Assembly (NCBI RefSeq): GCF_000003855.2
Contig: NW_003101682.1
Location: 5,770,828 to 5,834,827 of the forward strand
DNA from: Blastomyces gilchristii SLH14081
Lineage: Eukaryota; Ascomycota; Eurotiomycetes; Onygenales; Ajellomycetaceae
DNA: 64,000 bases
Reading direction: 5' to 3'
Shown: one piece after another, positions 12,400 to 23,353 of the stretch
Position numbering within the stretch: the stretch's first letter is position 1
Layout: every line of letters starts with the position of its first letter
Translations under genes and position numbers: made by a program
Notes under the pieces: model-generated
The model's database searches: none
What the model saw: the letters and a program-made list of their open reading frames with translations, nothing else
Told to the model about the DNA's origin: nothing

Positions 12400-13950
12400 G
12401 TTTTTTAACTCTCTTGACTATGCACAATGTGTGCAATCTTTTATATCATGATTTTAATATTCACAGTTGAAGCAAGCTCAATGCTTACAATATCAAGATT
12501 TTCACTCAGAAAATCTCTTTTTCAGAGAATTCAGTGCTTTAGTAATAACATTCAAATCTAGATTCATTGTATTCAGATACATGACTTATATTATAGAAGT
12601 CTGATTATCTGTTCTTCACTGAAATATACTTGATTACAGTATTTTCTGTTGCAATTGACTTACTTATTCTCATATAATGAGAATATTGTATACTTTCTTC
12701 ACTGTGTCTGATTATGACATTAAGTATTTTCATTCTACTCTTAACTTCAGTGTAAGATCATAAATAAAGATCTGTAAACAGAAAGATGTTAAAAGCTCTT
12801 CATTCAATATAAGATAATATAAACTGAAGTATATAAAGTATAATATAAGATTACTTACTTATCTACACTCAGTGAAGTGTTTATAATACTTATCTTATAT
12901 ATTCACTTTCTCAAAGTTGTGCAAGATTCATTTGAAAAACTTATTTTATATTCATAAAAATGAATATTGTTCTGAGTCTGTAAGATTTATCTTTTCATCA
13001 GTTATTTATAATGACTTTACTTTTCTGTGTAGAAATATAACAGATCTTAAGACTTATTAAAATTCTATTAACTATCTATCTATAAGTTTATATTTAATCT
13101 GATAATATAATTACATCTGACTTAGTCAGCTGACTACAGTATTATTTTTTCAGTTATTATTAAAGCTTGATAATTTCAGCAGATCTCTTCACTTAATATA
13201 TCTCATGTTTGAATTCTCATTCTGTGCAGCAGTCTCAGATAATATATACACTTTTGAGAAAGTTATGAATAATTATAATGAGATCTTCAGATTCAGTATG
13301 ATTATCTATTTATATAAATATTCAATCTTCTATTACAGATCTATGACCTGGTTTTTCCTATTCTTATTAATGATGATAATTGTGTTGATGAAGCTCTTCA
13401 TAGTGAATACTTGATTCACAGTGAATATTAATTATTATTTATCTTCTGTCTCAGCCTGTCACTGTATACACAAGGTCTCAATCTTGTTTAGAATTCTTGT
13501 ATATATACAGAGCTTCAATTTCAGTTCAGTAATCTCAGTCACTTTTCTTACTGCTTTGAGTAAACTTTCTAAGAGATTCTGTATATCTTCTGATTCAGGT
13601 AGCAGAGAAGAGTGTTGTTCATATTAACTAGACAAGATATTCATTTCAGTGATTTCTTATTAATTGTATAATATCTATTGTTATATTGTTATATAATTAT
13701 ATTATAATATAATTATATTGTGATATGATTTCTGTTATCATTATACAACTCTGTTAATAGTCATTTCTCTTTTTATTCTTCTTTTAAGTAGAGAGCAGAC
13801 TTCTTTGAATCTGGTTTATTACTCTTATTCTCTTTTCTCACATCTCATCTGTTCGCGTATATGGCATTCATCTGAGTATGAAGTTTTTCCCTTAATAAGT
13901 GAAGCAGCATCAATTGAATGCTCTTTCACTTACTACTCTTTATACACTAT
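12400..13950 (-). pseudogene. gag: gag remnant of G2A
   Basis: Minus-strand frame with a complete zinc knuckle of the C-x2-C-x4-H-x4-C type at 12433-12474, reading CFNC....HDIKDC with one stop inside. In G2B the first and last Cys of the same knuckle are Tyr (TGC or TGT to TAC or TAT). This places gag at the right end, next to the 5' LTR, and confirms the minus orientation. Pol is in the -1 phase relative to this knuckle in both copies. The N-terminal limit is approximate. Confidence 0.65.
13670..13735. repeat. AT-rich short tandem repeat in G2A
   Basis: Irregular ATATTATAAT-type repeats. The homologous place in G2B (59036-59141) is expanded to a longer, more regular array. Confidence 0.6.
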
Positions 13951-14066
13951 CTTTTGCAGCATTTTAGAACCACACTAGCATGATAACTATAAATCACTTT
14001 ATAGATGAAATTATCACATTCTGAAGAAGTCTGCACTTCTCACCAGTTTTTAGACATGCTATCAGA

Positions 14067-14232
14067 TGTGATTCAAAGGTTGCTTGAGTTAGCATATAAT
14101 TACAGATGTACGCTGGCTTCTTATATACATTATCTAAATTAATTAGTGGCCGCTAGGGCCCCTTTACATTCGTAAGCATGTTCGGAAGCGGCCGCGTTAT
14201 TATCCGGCGGTCGTACGTTCTTCCGAACCACA
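14067..14232 (-). repeat. 5' LTR of G2A
   Basis: 166 bp, TGTGATTC...CCACA on the plus strand. The outer (right) 75 bp keep ten CpG sites and are nearly identical to 59572-59646. The inner part is mutated. The flanking bases on the right are LINE sequence. Confidence 0.9.
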
Positions 14233-14302
14233 GCAGTATTTAAAATACATCTCTATAATTAATATAAAAGACTCTATTCTACTTTACTCAGATGACTTAA
14301 AA
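14233..14302 (+). mobile_element. LINE scrap Ld (RNase H region)
   Basis: Seventy bases match the RNase H coding region of La (17907-17972) and Lb (37408-37480), including the DSI.-IYS-D segment. It lies between two LTR ends, so both G2A and G3C are inserted in the same older LINE copy. Confidence 0.75.
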
Positions 14303-14560
14303 TGTAAGAATAAGTGCTCACAGACAATTATTCATATATTTGCAGCTTGGCGTGATATGTACTGATAGCTACTAGAAGTATTCATGGTAGAAAGATAAAA
14401 TATAGAGATTAAATATATAATAGTATTCAAGCTGAGTTATAAATAGTATTTATACACTTCAGTCTATATAGTTATATGTAGTCAAGAGCTGCTAACTCTA
14501 TTAATTACATAAGAGATAAAAATAGAGATAAAGAATTCATAAGAAGTGAGATTTCTTACA
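14303..14560 (-). repeat. 3' LTR of G3C
   Basis: 258 bp, same length as the four other G3 LTRs. It has one CpG left (in GGCGTG), near its outer edge. Confidence 0.9.
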
Positions 14561-15852
14561 CACTCTTTTCTCTCTAAGACTTTATTCATGAAGTCTTTCA
14601 CTAAGTGATTTTATAGAATCAGACTCAGTACTGTAGTAATACTTACTAAAAACTCTTCATATCTATAAGAATCTCAGTGAGGAAAAATCTCTTATTATTA
14701 TGAAGAAAAAAGAGTCTGTTACTCAGTTTCTTATTTTATAAGATTTTTTATAGTCTGCAGATCTTTCTCTGACTATTATACAGATTCATCTCAAATCTTT
14801 TATTTTAGAGAGTTTCAGTTAACTCTCAATCATTTTCACAAGATTCTTGTGTGATTATTATATAGATTTATTTCATATCTTTTAATCTGAAGAGTTCTGA
14901 TTAATCTTTCATTATTTTTCTATAACATTCTTATGTAACTGCTACACAGATTTATTCTACAGATGAATTACTTTCTGTGAGATTACTCTCATTAAAGAGA
15001 AGTATTTATGAGTTAATCTTTCACTCATTCTCATAAATTGTTATTGTTTAACACTGTAAAGTTGTAAGAAATTTTTCATTCTTTTATCAACTCTGTAAAA
15101 TTGTAAAATCAAGATATTCACAGTCTGTAATCACTCTTTATAGTTATATAGAAAGATTCAGATCTGTAATTCATAATTATTCTTTATTTATCAAAGTAAT
15201 CTGACTATTCTATAAGATTACTTATAGTGTAAATAAACCTCTCTAGAGTAGTATAAATATCTCAGATCTGTCTGTGAAACTCTATCTTCTTTTCTCTTTT
15301 TCTATAACAGCTCTTATTTACATAGACTGTGAGTATTCTTATTTATTCACAAAGTGTTTTCACTTAAATAACAGAAGAGAGTATTTCTGACAATATCTGT
15401 ATATTAATTCAAGAACTTCTCAAGAATAAAAATTTTTTAATTTTAATATTTTTATAAATAATGTCTGATCACTGCTGAGCTTTTTATAAGTGTCTTTATA
15501 ATATCTCTAATCACTTTCTGTCAGCTGATAATACAGAGGCACTGTTACTTATAACAGTATTTTCATTCTTCTTAGCTCTGTCACTGCATCTGATCTTCAG
15601 ATTAATAGTTAACTCTGTATCTCTTTCAGATCAGCTTCTGACTCTTAGTAGTATAGTCTCATTCTTTCCTATAAGTCTTCTTATGAGTAATTTCTTACAG
15701 ACTCTAGCTAACAGTTTCTGTAAAGCTTCTAGTGCTGTTAGTGCTCTCTGCAGTCTTACAGATCTATAATCACTCTCTCTCTATTTGTACTATCTCTGAT
15801 CAGATATATGCAAATATGTCTAGATTCTCTATTAATAATTTTTATATCACAG
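14303..15852 (-). mobile_element. G3C: 3' part of a reversed G3 gypsy element
   Basis: Starts with a complete 258-bp 3' LTR on the minus strand (14303-14560, TGTAAG...CTTACA). It continues with the internal region that precedes the 3' LTR in G3A (reverse complement of about 32760-34479) and G3B. It stops at 15852, where D-C is inserted; the rest must lie beyond the nested elements. The target corresponds to 32758-32765 of G3A. No pol domain is included. The stretch holds the unexplained 3' region of G3 only. Confidence 0.85.
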
Positions 15853-16188
15853 TAGACTGACCGTGTGATCGTGTCTGAAATCAGAATCAAACTTTACAGT
15901 TATCACATTGCCTAAAAGCATTACTTCTGATCATGATTTATGTTTATCACATTGATCTCAAATGATGTTATTTCAAATATTAAAGATCTCAGATTCACTT
16001 TTCAAATAAAGATTTAATCTCAGATTAAGAATATATTTAAATTCTTAGTCACATTTTCATTCTGATCTCATTATTGAGAATGGTATTAAATGAGATCATG
16101 CAATCATTTCTCACTTACATAATATCATAACATAGTACTCATTTATTGAAAATTCAACAGAGAGTGTTATCAAAAATTATAACTTTTT
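15853..16188. mobile_element. D-C: one end of a D-family DNA element
   Basis: Begins TAGACTGACCGTGTGA and matches the reverse complement of the right end of D-A (35510-35840) and the start of D-B (42302, then 49592 on). It includes one copy of the GTAACACT-type motif at 16162-16183. The 8 bases before it (15845-15852) are the expected target site. It is cut at about 16188 by LINE La, and its other end is not next to it. Confidence 0.75.
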
Positions 16189-19100
16189 CAAACTCTTTTG
16201 AGGAAAAGTGTCAAGCTTTTATAAGAATTCTCTTTCAAAATTCATCATATTTAGAAGAGAAGAATATGTCATTTTATGAATATATTGATGAAACTAACTG
16301 AGAATGATCTGAGCTTACACATGATGAACTAGGGTCAGCTATATTCTCAAGTTCAATTAGAACTGCTACAGAGCCTGATTCAATCAATCACTTGATTATT
16401 TAAAATATATATTTTTACTTGAAGAATAAATATTTTAAGCTCTTTTTCAATCTCTTAAAAAATGATTATCATTTTGAATACTGAAGAGAAGCTACTGAAG
16501 TAATCCTTGTAAAACATAATAGAAAAGCTTTAATTTCTAAGTCATATAGAGTCATATCTCTGTTGAACTGTTTGAGAAAAATTCTAGAAAAGATAATAGC
16601 TACTAGATTATCTTTTATAAGCTCTATTAGTAATTCTCTTCTATTTAATGAATAAATGAAAGATAGAAAACAATGTTCTTCAATTGACACTGTTCTTTCA
16701 GTTATTCATGACATTCAAGTAGCAAAGTATGAAGACCTGGTCTCAACTGCAGTTTTTATTGATATAAAAGATGCATTTAATCATGTTTCAAAGTCTAAGA
16801 TAATTCACACTTTGAAGATGTTAAAACTGCCACTTTCTCTAATAAAATGAGTGAACTGTTTTATATTTAAAAGAATTATATAACTATTCTTTGATGAAAT
16901 GAAACAAGATAAAACTGAGATAAAAATAGAAGTACTGTAAGAATATTCAATCTCATCTGTTTTATTTGCAATATACACTGCATATCTATTCAAGAATAGA
17001 GAGATGAAAATAGTGAGATCTTCAGGTTATATAGATGATATTGATCTAGTCTACAGTTCAAAGATAATTAAAGAGAATTTAGAAGTAATTGAAAAAGCTG
17101 TAAAGAAAATCTTTGTTAGAGCAGATATCAATCTAATTCAATTTAATATGAATAAAACTGAGTTAATTCACTTTGTTCCCAGATTCAATGAGAAAAAACT
17201 AAGTCTAACTCTTTTGAATAAAGAGATTAAACTCAGTTTGAATGTTAAATAACTAGAAGTATGATTAAACTTTAAGTTGAATTTTAAATATCATATTCAA
17301 CAAAGAATCATCAAGACAGAGAGACTACTGAATAGTATAATCAGACTATTAAATACTGAGAAAGATCTATTCTTTCAGACTATGAGACAGTTATACATAG
17401 CTTGTATCATCTCAGTAGCTGATTATAAAGTTTAAGTTTGATAAAATAATCAAGATAATTTCACTGAACTCTTTCAAAGTCTGTAAAACAGATCTTTGAG
17501 AAGAATTCTGAGAGTATTCAAATCATCTTCTATTAAAGCAATGAAAATTAAAGCTTCGATATCATCTTCTGCTATGCAATTTAAAAAGACCTGCAGAAAC
17601 TATGCTCTGAAAGTCATAAAGATGAGCTTAAATTATACAATCAGAGAAAGAGTCTCATCTTTATTTCTATCAATTAACTCAGGAAATGAACTCAATTGAA
17701 ATAGATTTCTTGATTGAAATGAGAATAATTCTTCAAAGAAAATGCTCTCTCAACTTTACAGATTATATTCACTGATTAAAAATCAATTTTCTTCATTAAA
17801 TGTTGAGAAAATTGATCATGAGAAGATATCTCTCTGACAAGAAAAGCTGAAATCTCTTATAGACTTACAAATAAGTGAACTATATAAGAAGAGAGAATAT
17901 AAACAGCATTTGAAGAAGATCTCTACAATCAATATAAAAGACTCTATTCTGATTTACTCAAATGACTTAAAAAATGAGAGTTTGAGAAGATTAGATGCAG
18001 ACATTGCTTATACTGAAGATAATATCAATTTCATCTCAGATTTCTGAAATTTGAGCTGTGAATCTAAAGTCTTCTATACTGAACTATTTACAATAGTAAA
18101 AGCTTTCAAACTTATTAAGATAAAATCTTATAAAAGAGAAAATAACTTGAAAGAGATATAAATATTCTCTAATAGTCAAGCTACTTTGAAGAGACTTAAA
18201 AATAGTCAGATTCATAATGATTAAATGAATCTTGAACTGATTTTAAATTCTGTTATGAAAATTTAAAAGAGAAGAATATTAAAACTGATAATTAATCTGC
18301 ACTGAATTCCTGCTTATATGAATATTTATGACAATGAATTAACTGATTCAGTGATAAAAAAGAGTTTAGAATTAAGCAGATCTATTCAAAAAACAGTGTT
18401 CTGATCTTTTATAAAGAGACAGATAAAAGAATCTTATTTAAATAAGTGAAATGAAAGCTGGTAGAAATAAAAGAAGAGTATATTATATTCAAGATTTAAG
18501 ACAAAATCTAAGTGAAAATCTTGTTCAATTAAATGTAAAAAGAAAATATTCTCATCTATAATTCATCTGAAACTAGAATATGATTATTTCAAATTCTATA
18601 TACAAAGATTTGATAATAGATTTGATTCAGCAGAATGCTAATTCTGCAATATAAATGAAAGTTCTCAGTATATTATAATGTACTGTGTATTATATAATAG
18701 TCTCAGAGTCAGATTGAAAGAGAAGTGTGATTTAAATCAATTAAATATAAGATTCTTATTCTCAGCTGAGACAGAAATTAAATACTTAATAGACTTTCTA
18801 TCAGAAACTCAAGCAGCTATAAGAAAATGACTGAATTCAAAAATATCTGAATATAAAGAGGTGAAAATTGATCAGATATAGTCTGTTAAAATAGCTATAC
18901 ACTATCTTTTAATAATTTTGTTTTATTATAGTCTCTCTGTACTTTACTTTTTTCTTTTCTATTCTTTTCTATCTACTTATTCAATATGTCTATCTTTAAT
19001 ACTTTGTTCTTATTTCTTTTGTTATGATATTTTCAAATGATTTCAAAGTATTAGAAGATGTTAAAATACTGTAATTTGTAAACAGTTTTTGTATTCTGAG

Positions 19101-19255
19101 CTGGAATTTTCTGATTTTACATATCTGAAATTGATGAATGCATAATAGTTAACTCTATAGATATTAGAAAAACCCTGAGAACTAAAAGTTCTCAGGTAGA
19201 TGTTATAGTCTCTAACTGTATATATCTATAATTGAAGAATAATAATAATAATAAT
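16189..19255 (+). pseudogene. LINE La: Tad-like, 5'-truncated RT to 3' tail
   Basis: Broken ORF2 of a Tad-like LINE. RT: DIKDAFNHVS at about 16760 and the palm motif YIDD intact at 17028-17039. RNase H follows at 17940-18230, with IYSNDLKN-, YTELF- and FSNSQAT-like segments, then a C-terminal Cys/His region near 18640-18720. The copy starts inside RT, the usual 5' truncation of LINEs, and ends in an (AAT)n tail at 19238-19255. Stops interrupt the frame throughout. It sits in D-C. An open reverse frame at 16469-16690 is antisense to RT and not a gene. Confidence 0.85.
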
Positions 19256-20110
19256 GAAAGAAGATATTTTCTCAGGTGCTATTTCTGAGATTGAAATTCT
19301 TAAGAGAAGAAAAAAAGAAGAAATAGAGAAATAATAAGTTATTGAAATACAGAAACTTGAAAGAGCAAGTAAAATTCTTGAAAAACAGTCTCTGATTAAG
19401 ATGAATGAAGAAGTTCTATTAATTCTTCATACTCAGACTAGATAACTACAGAAGATGATCAAGTTCAAACTTGAAATCTCAAATACAGTTCAAAAAACAT
19501 TGAAAACTTCTAGTATAATCATTGACTCTGTATCTTCTTCTTCCTCTTCTTTAAATCAGAAGAAAATATATACTTAAGTAGCAGAATCTGCTGTTTCTAA
19601 ATCTGCTATCTTAAAATCTGCTCAAAATTCTGAAATTTTTGACTGTGAGAAAGGAATACTACTTCTCAAAAATGAATTAGAAGAATACAATTCTATTCAA
19701 CTGAGAAAGAAGTCTGTCTGACTGAATTCAATTGAATTCATATAAAATGAAAGAAATGTCTCAGCTCTAGTATATACAAAGACACTTGAACAATCAAAAA
19801 TCTCTGAAGTAAGAGTGACAGGTTTGAAAATAAGAGTTCATGAATACAAAGACTCAAGGATGAATTTTGAAACACAAACACAGTGTTCAAACTATCAAAG
19901 ATATGAATACTTTACAATCTCTTGTTTCAGAAACTTAAAATATACATTCTGTGCTAAAGATCACAAAACTAGTAAGTATAAATATAAAATATACTTAAAA
20001 AGAGATGAAATATGTTAATATACTCTACTTAAGTGCTTTAATTGCAAAGAAAAACATGCATCTAGCTCAAAAGCATGCACATTTACTTCAAGAATTCAAA
20101 AGAACTAAAG
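19254..20110 (+). pseudogene. ORF1 of LINE Lb
   Basis: Nucleic-acid-binding ORF1 remnant. The frame opens at the ATG at 19254, directly at the junction with the La tail, so this may be a true start or a truncation. A Lys/Glu-rich segment comes first. Then come zinc knuckles near 19885-20080. The first has Tyr at its second Cys and at its His. A second has C-AKDH-TSK. The third, at about 20035-20080, is CFNC-KEKH-ASSSKAC, the C-x2-C-x3-H-x6-C form seen in LINE ORF1 proteins. Stops occur as TAA and TGA. Confidence 0.75.
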
Positions 20111-20399
20111 AAAGAAAGAAGCTCAAAGTCAATCTAAAACTGAAGATAATAGTCAAGTCAGTAAATCTGCAACTGTAAGCTCAAAAAGAAGAAACTCTCA
20201 ATTATTTAAATCTTCAAACTTCAATTCTTTAGCTAAATATAAACAGAATTTGAATTCTTAAATATCTGTCAAGATTAGAGAATTGAGAAATGACTCTGAT
20301 AGTAAACTAGATAGAATATAAGTAGTTGAGATTCCTGCTTTTCAAAATAGCTATAATCTATTATCTGATGATAGTGATTAGATTCTACTCTATCTCTAC

Positions 20400-21813
20400 T
20401 CTCTTTTAGTATGAATATACAATAAAAATAATAAAAAAAGTTTAAAAACTGTTCAAAAATCACATTTATTTAAATCAATATGAATAAAAACTCAAATTAT
20501 ATTTATTCTTGTCTTTACATTACATTTGAATAAAAACTTGATTTTATACTGCTTCAGAAACTGAATTTTAATGCTGAGCAAAAGTATATTATTTCTTATT
20601 CAAGCTACTGCTGCTTTCTATCTCAAAAGTCTGAGATAAAGTTAAGAGTAGTGATTTAAGAAAGAAAAGAATCAAAATATCAATTTAACCTAAGATTTGA
20701 TATTATATCTGACTCTGATATTCTAGTGAGTGATATTATAGATAAAGAGAATGAGTTTAATAGTATATAATCTATAAATATCTATAATGAAAAGTCATTG
20801 AAAGAAAATAACAATATCTGAATAATTAATAGAGAATTTTTGAATATAACTCTGTTAAAAACCTCTATAATTATAGAAGATTTCAATGCACATTATCTCT
20901 GATGAAATTCAGAATGCAGAAGAGCAGTAAGAGCAGATAAACTGATTAAATTAACTTTTAACTATTCAATAGATTTAGTTAACAAGTCTGATTAACAAAC
21001 ATTCTTTAGAAAAGGCATGAAACAGAAATCTATTATAAATCTAGTCTTCATATCATAAAACTAATTGAAAAAAGACTTATAAACTGGTTTATTAATTTAA
21101 ATGAGACCTCAGAATTAGATTATGAAATTATTCAATTTCATATTAAACTGAGTGAAAAATAAATAAGTGAAGATCCTCTTCTTTCTAATTAATTTAACTT
21201 TGAAAAACCTGATTGAAAAGCAGTTGAAGAGAGTATAAAACTGCTCAAATCTGAAAAGTAGAGTGAGCTCTATTGAAATCAGAGTCAAGATATCTTAAAT
21301 GAAATACTTGAAAATAGAGTGAAGATGATTACATATATTCTTCTAACAAGTACTGAAGAAAATATTTCAAAGAAAAAGTCTTCTGAGTATTTCAAATCTT
21401 GATGAAATAAGAATATCACTTCTAAAAGAAAACAATTAGTCACTGCTAAGAGAGATTGAAAGAGTAACTTAATATCTGATAAGAAGTTCAAAGATATCAG
21501 AAATAAATATTTTTCAGATATTAAAAGAACTAAAACAGACTGCTAAAACAAATGTTATGAAGAAGTATAAGAAAAAGAAGTTTTTAAAGTCTTCAACTAT
21601 ACTAAATCAAGAAGTGTAGTCAAACTTTCAACCTTAGAATATGAGTTGCAGAATGAATTATATACTGTAAACTCTTTTGAGAAAAAGTGTCAAGCTTTCA
21701 TGTGAATTCTCTTTCAAAATTCATCAGAATTAGAAGAAGACAATATATTATTTAATGAATATATTAATGAAAATAACTGTGAATGATCTGAGCTCACACA
21801 TGATAAACTAGAG
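20400..21813 (+). pseudogene. ORF2 part 1 of LINE Lb (endonuclease, RT start)
   Basis: Endonuclease/exonuclease/phosphatase-type domain. A DFNAHY segment starts at about 20880 (the family has DFNAHH), followed by an R-ADKL region and a TFFR...SIINLVF stretch at 21000-21050. The linker and start of RT follow. It is interrupted at 21813 by D-A and resumes at 35841. The 8-bp target AACTAGAG is at 21806-21813. The same site is uninterrupted in La (16327-16334) and Lc (40497-40504). Confidence 0.8.
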
Positions 21814-21926
21814 TAGACTGGCCGGTGAGACCATGAATTTCACATTTGATCTCATTTGGTCTAGTCTCATACATTTCTTGACGTGAGTCTCACCAGAACC
21901 AAGCCTCAAAAAAACCTGAAAATAGA

Positions 21927-21945
21927 CCATTTCTGAGAGAAATGG
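21927..21945. repeat. Perfect 8-bp hairpin near the left end of D-A
   Basis: The arms CCATTTCT and AGAAATGG pair perfectly around a 3-base loop. This is not seen at the same place in the 506-bp relative, so its significance is uncertain. Confidence 0.4.
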
Positions 21946-22111
21946 CGTGAAAAATAACCAGATTTAATTCATGAACAGTGAAATGAGAGTAATTTCTCAG
22001 AATAAACTGTGAAAGATGATCATTCTTTCAAAATCAGAATGAAACTGAGACTGAAGATTAAAATCAGTCTCATTCAGTTCATTCAGTGATTGCTTATATA
22101 ATCAGAATTTG

Positions 22112-22133
22112 GTAATAATTATTGATAACACTC
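22112..22133 (-). repeat. GTAACACT-type motif, D-A site a
   Basis: One of at least eight D-A sites with the pattern G-TAA-(about 9)-TAACACTC. Others are at 23703-23762, 24492-24516, 25761-25782, 26043-26064, 34933-34954 and 35510-35531. Confidence 0.5.
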
Positions 22134-22667
22134 ATGAAATAACTAAATACATTCTTGTGCAAGTTTATTCTTCACTTTCTTATGAAAACTACACTTCTCT
22201 GATATACTGTGATCAGAGATATTAAACTGTCTGATAATTCTATGTTTTATAATCATGAGTTTCTTGATTCTTTCTTCTTGTAATTGTTCTCAATAATAGT
22301 GATAAATATCTCAGCTTGAGTTGAACTTTCAATTCATTCTCATCTCTGTCAATGAAATTGTCAGAATATCACATATTATCAGTACAACAGTTAAATATGT
22401 ACACTTAACAATTTTTCATAACTCTAGAATTATTTTGATGTGTAAATTGATTGAATTATCTTGAAGATAGTAGTCAAATTCAGGTTTACAAGTATGTAGT
22501 TTTGCCTGATTTTCAGTTGCAATCAATGTATGCAAGTTCTGTTTCAAAGTTAGTATTATAGTTCTATGTAATATGAAGTATTATCAAAGATTGTTACTTA
22601 CTAGAGAATTGTATTTCACTGTCTTCACATCTCTAACATCTGCTTGTTCAAATCTCTGATAGTTAGT

Positions 22668-23040
22668 TATTATTATTATTATTATTCTTCTATTATACTT
22701 ATATGCAAGCGGAGCTTATGATGAGTCCTTGCGTGATGTTAAATACAGGCCAAGTGTTGATTATACAGGAGGAAATACAGGTGTTGAGACCATGTCAAGA
22801 TAACAAGAACATAGGAAATACAAAGAAGTGACAATTAAATACATGCGATAATAACTTCCCATCTCAGGAACATAGAGCGATTTATTGAAGTGATTTGTAC
22901 ACCTCTGTATTTATTAGAAACCTGAGGTGCTTGGGTTCTGGATTTAATGTATCCCCTGCAGGTTTCAAACCCACACACCTTGATTTCCCACACCAAGGTG
23001 CTACCGAGTGGCCGCATTAACCATTCGGCCACCAGGGCTC
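22668..23040 (-). mobile_element. SINE S2, tRNA-derived, in D-A
   Basis: Second copy of the SINE. The head is at 23040 (GAGCCCTGGTGGCC), the A box at 23021-23031, the B box at 22961-22971 (GGTTTGAAACC) and the (AAT)n tail at 22668. The target duplication TGATAGTTAGT is at 22657-22667 and 23041-23051. The tail region ATAATAGAAGAATAAT resembles the LINE 3' end. A short minus-strand open frame inside it is meaningless. Confidence 0.9.
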
Positions 23041-23353
23041 TGATAGTTAGTATTATAGTAGTCTCAGACTAATTTGATATATAAGTCTCATTTCTCCTCT
23101 GTTCAATCTTGAGAAGTGTAGATATTAACTTGACAGAAGAAATCTAGTAGAGCTGCTACAGTATAGTACTCTGCAAAAGATTGTTCAGTTTTGCTGTAGT
23201 AATATGTCAGTTTATTCCTTATAGTAATAATAGCCTGCACTATAGCATCATCTCAGACTGAATTTCTTTTTAAGTGATTCAACTGCTTCTCAAGATAAGT
23301 AAATAAACTGTTATATACTTATCAGACTGACTGCAGCATTGATATACAAGTGA

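Larger units (their letters stand above)
8650..12400 (-). pseudogene. pol: pol remnant of G2A, split by SINE S1
   Basis: Minus-strand gypsy polymerase remnant. The RT palm reads YLNN (11105-11116), with both Asp codons of YLDD changed to Asn by G-to-A. An RNase H region follows (about 10450-10700). The integrase zinc domain is at 9890-10195: H-x-H spacing in the THMHKEFNH stretch, then a C-x2-C in KCLNCQ. SINE S1 interrupts at 9431-9800. The integrase core continues to about 9000, and a GPY/F-like module with GTYALK-type residues ends near 8650. RT and integrase are in the same phase here. Stops are mostly TAA, TAG and TGA at former Gln, Arg or Trp codons. Confidence 0.8.
1..14232 (-). mobile_element. 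G2A: Ty3/gypsy LTR retrotransposon, minus strand, interrupted
   Basis: Degenerate gypsy element read on the minus strand. Its 5' LTR is on the right (14067-14232) and its 3' LTR on the left, cut by the window start. It aligns along its whole length with G2B (51303-59646). Two later insertions interrupt it: G1A (516-6196, 5-bp duplication) and SINE S1 (9431-9800). G2B shows both empty sites. Minus-strand order from right to left is gag with a zinc knuckle (12433-12474), RT with a mutated YLDD (11105-11116), integrase zinc domain (about 9900-10200), a GPY/F-like module (about 8650-8850), then about 2.4 kb of extra internal sequence. It is inserted in LINE scrap Ld. Confidence 0.9.
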
